64,000 nucleotides of DNA from NCBI GenBank assembly GCA_016928195.1, contig JAFGLF010000044.1, positions 248,001-312,000 of the forward strand. The letters run 5' to 3'. The position numbers and the translations under genes are program-made. This DNA comes from Elusimicrobiota bacterium (GTDB taxonomy: Bacteria > Elusimicrobiota > UBA8919). The notes under the pieces were generated by a model. The model did no database searches and had not been told where the DNA came from. It saw nothing but the letters and a program-made list of their open reading frames with translations. Positions 58,518 to 64,000 of this stretch are shown here, piece by piece (within the stretch, counting starts at the first letter, position 1; each line of letters begins with the position of its first letter).

Positions 58518-59774
58518 ATGAAAAAACTTTGTTCAATTTTTCTGTTATCTGTCATCTGTCATCTGTCATCTGTTATTTGTATTCATTCCGCTATCCGTAT
58601 CGGAACAGAGGTTGAGACCGGAGGAGTAAGTTATTCCAACCCTGACCTTGTGGAAAAATCTTCCGCTACAACCAAAAATAAATATATGTATGAAAAAACC
58701 CGCTTCTATCTTGAAGGTGACCTTAAGAAAAATGTCTCTGTGGGTTTCAAACTTCTAAGCAGGGGAATTTTCGGGAAGACCGCAGGTGAGGAATATACAA
58801 CCGTAAAATCATCGATTACCTTTGTAAACTATACACCGCAGATCGAAAATGCCTTTATCAGATTTAATGAGGTTGCAGACCAGCCGGTTGACCTGATCTT
58901 CGGAAGACAGCCGATAAAAATAGGACAGGGCGTTATTGTTGATGATGACGGGCTTGGTTTTGATGCCATACGGCTTAAAGGGTATCTTCCGCTTGACCTT
59001 GATATTACAGTTGATGCATTTATCATAAAAAGAACCGAACTTTCCGTAACCAGATATACCGATGACGATGATGAACAGATGTATGCGGTCGGGGGTAACT
59101 GGACCCACGATAAGGACTATAATTTCAGAGTTTACTATTTTGTCGAAGGTTCTTCTTCACCGTTAAATAAAAGTTTTCTGTCGCTCCGCGCAGACGGCAG
59201 GTTTAAAGAAGGGGTGGATTACAGGGCGGAAATCATAGAGGCGGGCGGGGATTATTCCGGGATTTCATATCTTATAGGCATGACTGCATATACTAAAATA
59301 AAACGGCTTGGCAATACATCCGTAAATTTTGAATATGCCGTAGGTAACGGCGACGAAAACGGTCTGGGCTTTGCACCGACCTACGGACATCAAACGGACG
59401 GTTTCGAACGTGCAGGATACGGCGAATATTTCGGGGCATCGCTGACCGATTTTTACGGCGGGTTAAAAACATTCAAAACTGACGGACAGGGTGTACATAC
59501 AACTACCCTTGGGATTGGTTTCGAACCTTATAAAAACCTGAACTTTAATTTTGACTATTATATTCTTTTCTCGCTGGATTATCCTGAGCTGACTGACGAC
59601 CAAAGCCATCTCGGAGAAGAAATAGATTTAACATTAAGATACAAGTACACGGAAAATTGTTTTATAAAATTTATATACGGCAGGCTTTCGCCGTTAACAA
59701 TACTGAAAACTCCCGGTGTAACCGAAAAAGTTTTTGCCAATAAACTGGGATGGTCCGTTACGGCAAAGTTTTAG
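58518..59774 (+). CDS. Alginate-export/AlgE-like outer-membrane porin
   Basis: The 418-residue protein has a signal peptide ending HSAIR or nearby. The barrel has ENAFIRFNEVADQPVDLIFG-RQPIKIGQGVIVDDDGLGFD, typical of alginate-export (AlgE) family porins. FGASLTDFYGG and the last strand KLGWSVTAKF with terminal Phe follow. Substrate is likely an oligosaccharide, given nearby glycosidases, but unproven. The h-region codons are five tandem 7-bp words (58541-58575, TCTGTCA type). Confidence 0.82.
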   Translation: MKKLCSIFLLSVICHLSSVICIHSAIRIGTEVETGGVSYSNPDLVEKSSATTKNKYMYEKTRFYLEGDLKKNVSVGFKLLSRGIFGKTAGEEYTTVKSSITFVNYTPQIENAFIRFNEVADQPVDLIFGRQPIKIGQGVIVDDDGLGFDAIRLKGYLPLDLDITVDAFIIKRTELSVTRYTDDDDEQMYAVGGNWTHDKDYNFRVYYFVEGSSSPLNKSFLSLRADGRFKEGVDYRAEIIEAGGDYSGISYLIGMTAYTKIKRLGNTSVNFEYAVGNGDENGLGFAPTYGHQTDGFERAGYGEYFGASLTDFYGGLKTFKTDGQGVHTTTLGIGFEPYKNLNFNFDYYILFSLDYPELTDDQSHLGEEIDLTLRYKYTENCFIKFIYGRLSPLTILKTPGVTEKVFANKLGWSVTAKF

Positions 59775-59781
59775 TTATAAC

Positions 59782-59880
59782 CGGATGACATGGAAATATG
59801 TTGATAAGTTGATACGTGGGAATGATATGATTTTATATATCTACGTATAACCATATAAACATATCAACGTATTTTTACAA
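59782..59880. repeat. Family C hairpin word array
   Basis: GGATGACATGGAAATATGTT and GATAAGTTGATACGTGGG on the left; CTACGTATAACCATATAAAC and ATATCAACGTATTTT on the right. Confidence 0.65.
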
Positions 59881-59895
59881 TGATAGGGGGAAGAT

Positions 59896-60435
59896 ATGAA
59901 AAAAATTACTTTAGTGCTGATTGGGATGTTTTTTATTGCCGGGATCTGTTCTGCAAAAGATCTTTCCAAAAAGGCGGGTATTGGATTCAATAGCCAGTTG
60001 TCAGGGCACGATGTTAATTCCCTGTCTATACGGTACTGGTTTTCTAAAAAAATAGCTGTAGAAGGATTAATCGGATTTTCACTCGGAGACGATGTAATGT
60101 TTGACATGGGGGGAAAGTTTTTAAGCGTACTGAAAGAGGAACAAAACCTCAATATATATGCATTTGGACTGCTCGGGATGGAAAGCACGGATATTGACGA
60201 TAACAATCCTCTTACCGACGACGATGATACCGGAATAACTGCAGGTGCCGGATTCGGTGCTGAATTCTTTCTTATCGGTCTTGATAATCTGGGATTTGGC
60301 GCAGAAATCGGATTCGGATTCAATAATGCAGACGATAAAAGCCAGTTCGGTACATCTGCCGGATGGTTATCATCAGTCGGTATAAGATATTATCTGAAAC
60401 AGAGCGAAAAGAAGGAGAAAGAGGAAAAGAAGTAA
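59896..60435 (+). CDS. Small outer-membrane beta-barrel protein
   Basis: The 179-residue protein has a signal peptide ending GICSA, then eight or so short strands (LSIRYWFSKKIAVEGLIGFS, NIYAFGLLGMEST, GAGFGAEFFLIG, SVGIRYYL). This resembles OmpA/OmpX-type eight-strand barrels. A loop DIDDNNPLTDDDDTG is acidic, perhaps calcium-binding. A charged tail KQSEKKEKEEKK follows the last strand. GGGGGAAG precedes the ATG. Confidence 0.78.
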   Translation: MKKITLVLIGMFFIAGICSAKDLSKKAGIGFNSQLSGHDVNSLSIRYWFSKKIAVEGLIGFSLGDDVMFDMGGKFLSVLKEEQNLNIYAFGLLGMESTDIDDNNPLTDDDDTGITAGAGFGAEFFLIGLDNLGFGAEIGFGFNNADDKSQFGTSAGWLSSVGIRYYLKQSEKKEKEEKK

Positions 60436-60520
60436 ATACGCTGATATGGTGATATGTAAATATGTAAAAACCTTTAATCGTATCAACTTATCAACCTATC
60501 AACCTATCAACTTGCCAATA
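60436..60520. repeat. Family C hairpin word array
   Basis: ACGCTGATATGGTGATATG on the left; CGTATCAACTTATCAACC and TATCAACCTATCAACTTG on the right, up to the GH57 start. Confidence 0.65.
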
Positions 60521-60521
60521 T

Positions 60522-62687
60522 ATGAAGTCTCTATACATCGCATTTGTCTGGCATCAACACCAACCATATTACAAAAATCCTGAAACCGGCAAGTATCTCT
60601 TACCCTGGGTACGTATGCATTGTACCAAGGACTATTATGATATGGTTGCCATACTTGAAAACTTCCCTAAAATAAAACAGACTTTTAATTTAACTCCTTC
60701 CTTGATGGAACAGATTATTGACTACACAAACGGAGCTACCGACGATTTTCTTGAAGTTTCCAGAAAACCCACAAAAGAACTTTCTGCAAAAGACCGTATC
60801 TTTATATTAAAAAACTTTTTCATGGCCAACCCTTCCACAATGATAGAGCCGTACCAAAGGTATAACGAGCTGTATCTAAAACGCGGAAGGCGTGCCGGTA
60901 CGGACTACCTTACGAGAATAGAAAAACTGTTCAGCATTGAGGAGATACGGGATATTGTCGTATTATTTAATCTTTCATGGGTAGACCCTTATTTCAGGGA
61001 AAAAAATGAAAAGATAAAAAATCTCTTTATTAAAGGGAAAAAATTTACCGAAGAAGATAAGCTTGTTTTACTGGATGAAACTGCAAAGATAGTATCCTCT
61101 GTTTTAGATATACATAAAAAATTCCAGGACAAAGGCCAGATTGAGGTAACAACTACGCCTTTTTACCATCCTATACTTCCTCTTATTATTGATACCAATA
61201 TTGCAAGGGTAGGTATGCCGCATGTTTTTATGCCTAAAACAAGGTTTCAATACCCGCAGGATGCACAAATACATATAGATAAAGGGGTTGAACTTTATAA
61301 AAATGTTTTTGGGAAAAACCCGAACGGCATGTGGCCGTCCGAAGGGTCCGTATCCCCGGCCATTGTCCCTATGGTAGCCAAACACGGTATTAAATGGATT
61401 GCCACAGATGAGGAAATACTTTTTAAAACACTTGTCAATACAAATCCCGTATATGACGTGCTTTATAAACCGTATACAATAAATATCGGAGGTTCAAAGG
61501 TAAATATTGTCTTCAGGGACCACGAACTCTCCGATTTAATAGGATTTGTCTATAATAAAATGCATCCGGAAGATGCTGCAAATGATTTTATCAGGCGATT
61601 GTATGAAATTAAAAATTCTGCCTCAGATACAAATAACGGTAACCACTCGGAAACAGGTCTTGTAAGTATAATTCTTGACGGTGAAAACTGCTGGGAATAT
61701 TATAAAAATGACGGGCTTGATTTTCTGAATACTCTTTATTCAAAACTTTCAAATGAAGAGAAAAACGGTCTTATAACAACCACTGTTTCGGAATATCTTG
61801 ATAAATTTCCTCCAAATGAGGAAACGGAACTTAAAGATATCTTTCCCGGTTCGTGGATAAACGGGAATTTCGGTATATGGCTTGGTCATCCGGAAGATAA
61901 CCAGGCGTGGGACTATCTTAACACTACAAGAAAATTTCTTGCTTCCAAAACACCTAAAGACAATATACCCAAAAATATACAGGATGCATGGAACGAAATT
62001 TATATAGCAGAAGGCAGTGACTGGAACTGGTGGTACGGGTCAGACCATTCTTCTATGAACGATACCGAATTTGACCAGCTTTTCAGGTCACATTTAATTA
62101 ATGTCTATAAACTTTTAAACGAAAAGGTTCCTGACAATCTTTACCTGTCAATAAAGAAAAGATGGGATACCGCGAAATTTATAAATCCTATAGATTTCAT
62201 CAAACCAAAAATTGACGGCAAGGTATCAAATTACTTCGAATGGCACAATGCCGGTTTTTACGATATTGTCCACTCCGGAGGGGGCGGGGCAATGCACCAG
62301 ACAGATACCTGCCTTAAGGCAATATACTGGGGTTTTGACGAATCAAACCTCTACTTTCGCCTGGATTGTGCATATCCTTACCCCGAAGACACAAAATTAA
62401 AAATTATCTTCCTGAAACCTGACAACAAAAAATTCATAGAATTAGACCCTAATAATAATACTGCAAGTTTTAATACCGCTAAACTGGAAAGCTTTATGGC
62501 AGGGAAGGGGGGGATAATTGAATTCTCCCTTCCTTTTGCTCAAATAGGAACCAAAACCGGAGACAGTATAGAGTTTATTGCAACAGCCGAGCAAAAAGAT
62601 ATTGAACTTGAAAGATGGCCCGGCTCCTTTTCTATAACATTGAAACATCCCGACAAATACTTTTCTGAAGAATACTGGTCAGCCTGA
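60522..62687 (+). CDS. GH57-family alpha-glucan hydrolase
   Basis: The 721-residue enzyme has the five GH57 regions: FVWHQHQPYY at the start; TTTPFYHPILPLI; MWPSEGSVSP with nucleophile Glu274; WIATDEEIL; and ILDGENCWEYY with Asp386. The C-terminal ~150 residues form a beta-sandwich, with FEWHNAGFYDIVHSGGG and IYWGFDESNLYFRLDC. GH57 enzymes cut or branch alpha-glucans (amylase, amylopullulanase). There is no signal peptide, so it probably works on glycogen or imported maltodextrin in the cytoplasm. Confidence 0.92.
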   Translation: MKSLYIAFVWHQHQPYYKNPETGKYLLPWVRMHCTKDYYDMVAILENFPKIKQTFNLTPSLMEQIIDYTNGATDDFLEVSRKPTKELSAKDRIFILKNFFMANPSTMIEPYQRYNELYLKRGRRAGTDYLTRIEKLFSIEEIRDIVVLFNLSWVDPYFREKNEKIKNLFIKGKKFTEEDKLVLLDETAKIVSSVLDIHKKFQDKGQIEVTTTPFYHPILPLIIDTNIARVGMPHVFMPKTRFQYPQDAQIHIDKGVELYKNVFGKNPNGMWPSEGSVSPAIVPMVAKHGIKWIATDEEILFKTLVNTNPVYDVLYKPYTINIGGSKVNIVFRDHELSDLIGFVYNKMHPEDAANDFIRRLYEIKNSASDTNNGNHSETGLVSIILDGENCWEYYKNDGLDFLNTLYSKLSNEEKNGLITTTVSEYLDKFPPNEETELKDIFPGSWINGNFGIWLGHPEDNQAWDYLNTTRKFLASKTPKDNIPKNIQDAWNEIYIAEGSDWNWWYGSDHSSMNDTEFDQLFRSHLINVYKLLNEKVPDNLYLSIKKRWDTAKFINPIDFIKPKIDGKVSNYFEWHNAGFYDIVHSGGGGAMHQTDTCLKAIYWGFDESNLYFRLDCAYPYPEDTKLKIIFLKPDNKKFIELDPNNNTASFNTAKLESFMAGKGGIIEFSLPFAQIGTKTGDSIEFIATAEQKDIELERWPGSFSITLKHPDKYFSEEYWSA

Positions 62688-62940
62688 AAATCCTAAAAAA
62701 ACGTTGATATGGAAATACGTTTATAGGTTGATACGTGAAAACCTTTAACCATATATCACCAAGCTTATCATCCTATCATCTTACTTCTTTGTCTTGCCTA
62801 CCTTTGCACTTCTGCCTGCCCGACCAAGTCAGTCAGGCGGGCTCTTCTGCACTATTTTTAGTTCTTAATTCTCGAAGCCCCGATAAATCGGGGCGTAGAT
62901 CCCGCCAATTCTTAGTGGCGGATTAGTTCTGCCTTATTGT
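62688..62940. repeat. Mixed repeat tail: family C, family G-like words and GC palindromes
   Basis: Family C words to about 62760 are followed by CTTGCCTACCTTTGCACTTC words. The CCTGCCCGAC...GTCAGGCGGG element lies at 62815-62841, then a GCCCCGATAAATCGGGGC hairpin and CCCGCC...GGCGGA (about 62904-62922). No ORF looks real. Confidence 0.6.
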
Positions 62941-64000
62941 GGGGTATCCTAGACCCTTAAAATATTAAAATCAGGCCTGTATTAAAACCCAATTCAATGG
63001 TCTACCCGTCTAGAAACAACCCAATTTACCCCTATATACTGGTTCGCATAAGGTATCTTATGTTAAGTTTTTATTATATTGAGCTGGTAGTGTGATATAA
63101 ATTTTATAGTTAAAGTAATTTATTAATAATACTATATATTTCCTCAATTATAGAGCATATTTGTTATTGACTTAATACTGTTTATTGATATTTTCCCGTT
63201 AGCACTCTCTGCGGTATAAAATTTCGCAAAATTTTGCCAAAATTTAACCAAAAAATTTGGTAAGATTTAAAAAATATTTTTAATAGATATTTAACAAAAA
63301 AGGCAGGAAGGCAAACGGGCGGGTATCCCGTAATATTCGGCTAAAAGTTGGCAACATTTCGGATAATCCAAAAAGACTATGGAAGGCCCCTGGGTAAGAT
63401 TTTCCGGAAGTTGGCAACATTTAGGCAAATTTAGGCAAATTTTGATATCCCTCAAAAAAAGGCAGAAAACATAAAAGCTTCATAAAAAGCTACGCGGATG
63501 CCGAGGGTACCCAAATATCAACAAAACCCCCTACATAAGAAAAACACCATAAAAGAGAATAATCTGAAATATATAAAAAACCGGCAGGTTGGAAAAAAGG
63601 CAGGGAAAAAACATAAAAAGTTGGCAAAATAAAAAAAGAATTAGAAGACAAAAAAAGGCTGGAAGAAGGCAGGGTAAAAAGTTTAAAAAAGGCTGAAAGA
63701 AGTTAAAAAATAGGGTAAAGTATTGATTTCTCGACGGAAAATCGACAATAATTAACCTAAAATAAGGGAATTTTGGCCTAAAATCTGATTACAGCGATAT
63801 AAATAAGATTACAGTGATAGGTTTAATGTCTTTAATCTCCGTAATCATTTCGTTTATCACTGTTATCAGGCCTACCGGAATTGTGTAAAAGTTGGCAACA
63901 TTTTGAAAATTAGAATAATAAAAAAAGAAACCGGCCAAAATAAACAAAAAATTAAAAAAAAGGCGAAAAAGATAAAATAATCAGTAAAATTTGGCAGCTT
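62941..64000. other. Non-coding, A-rich region with repeated AAGTTGGCAACATTT
   Basis: The last 1.06 kb has no plausible gene. A 15-mer, AAGTTGGCAACATTT, occurs exactly at 63345-63359, 63408-63422 and 63889-63903, with a variant AAGTTGGCAAAAT at 63618-63630. A second motif, AAAAAAGGCNG, recurs about six times from 63297 to 63960. The + strand from 63480 is strongly purine-rich. A family A array (63786-63870) sits inside. No DnaA boxes or CRISPR units were recognised. Confidence 0.6.

Noticed and set aside
62941-64000. Replication origin
   Set aside because: No clear DnaA-box cluster and no dnaA, dnaN or gyrB gene in the window. The repeat motif alone is not enough.

Overview
The window is about 64 kb of AT-rich DNA from a bacterium with two membranes: it has a TonB-dependent receptor, several beta-barrel porins and signal peptides. 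Almost every gene is on the + strand. The mix of genes (bacterial translin, a PIN-PhoH ATPase, GH57 and other secreted glycosidases, carboxynorspermidine enzymes, cobalamin salvage, S23-type four-helix-bundle ORFs) suggests an uncultivated lineage such as Omnitrophota, Elusimicrobiota or Firestonebacteria. I cannot place it further from sequence alone.

Layout. 1-5.3 kb: the end of a CCA-adding/poly(A) polymerase gene, tRNA-Gly, then an RNA-metabolism set (translin-like protein, RNase J-like beta-CASP nuclease, PIN-PhoH ATPase) and a PHP phosphoesterase. 5.3-15.1 kb: a cobalamin salvage and uptake locus (cobA, cobU, a PP-loop ATPase, cobT, cobS, btuF, a second cobA, btuC, btuD, btuB) with two cobalamin riboswitches, one ending in a terminator and one overlapping the end of btuD. 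15.3-21.1 kb: a response regulator, a flavin reductase-like protein, polyamine genes (nspC, carboxynorspermidine synthase, Orn/Lys/Arg decarboxylase) and a DksA-like protein. 21.4-30.7 kb: carB, a membrane-anchored protein with two Sm-like segments, a PurF homologue lacking the catalytic cysteine, typA and a minus-strand DEAD-box helicase. 30.8-43.7 kb: housekeeping genes (miaB, mutS, mutL, miaA, hflX, plsY, gpsA, HU, MerR, pcm, YqaA). 43.8-62.7 kb: tRNAs, secreted glycosidases, a sigma factor, apt, PHP and TPR proteins, three outer-membrane barrels and a GH57 enzyme. 62.9-64 kb: non-coding.

The most unusual feature is the spacer DNA. Most intergenic gaps hold hairpin-forming arrays of short degenerate words. 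Each family has its own word and its own period of about 7, 8, 10 or 20 bp, with the word on the left arm and its reverse complement on the right. Arms often begin at the upstream stop codon. In two places an S23/four-helix-bundle ORF sits among such arms, as in the intervening sequences of 23S rRNA. A second layer of GC-rich palindromes recurs between genes, in a riboswitch arm and in frame inside apt, hflX, mutL, cobT and miaB. Two small GIY-YIG nuclease genes lie beside partial copies of their neighbours (the miaB 5' end, tRNA-Pro). Together these suggest a genome shaped by hairpin-type mobile DNA, with S23 and GIY-YIG proteins as candidate partners. That link is inference.
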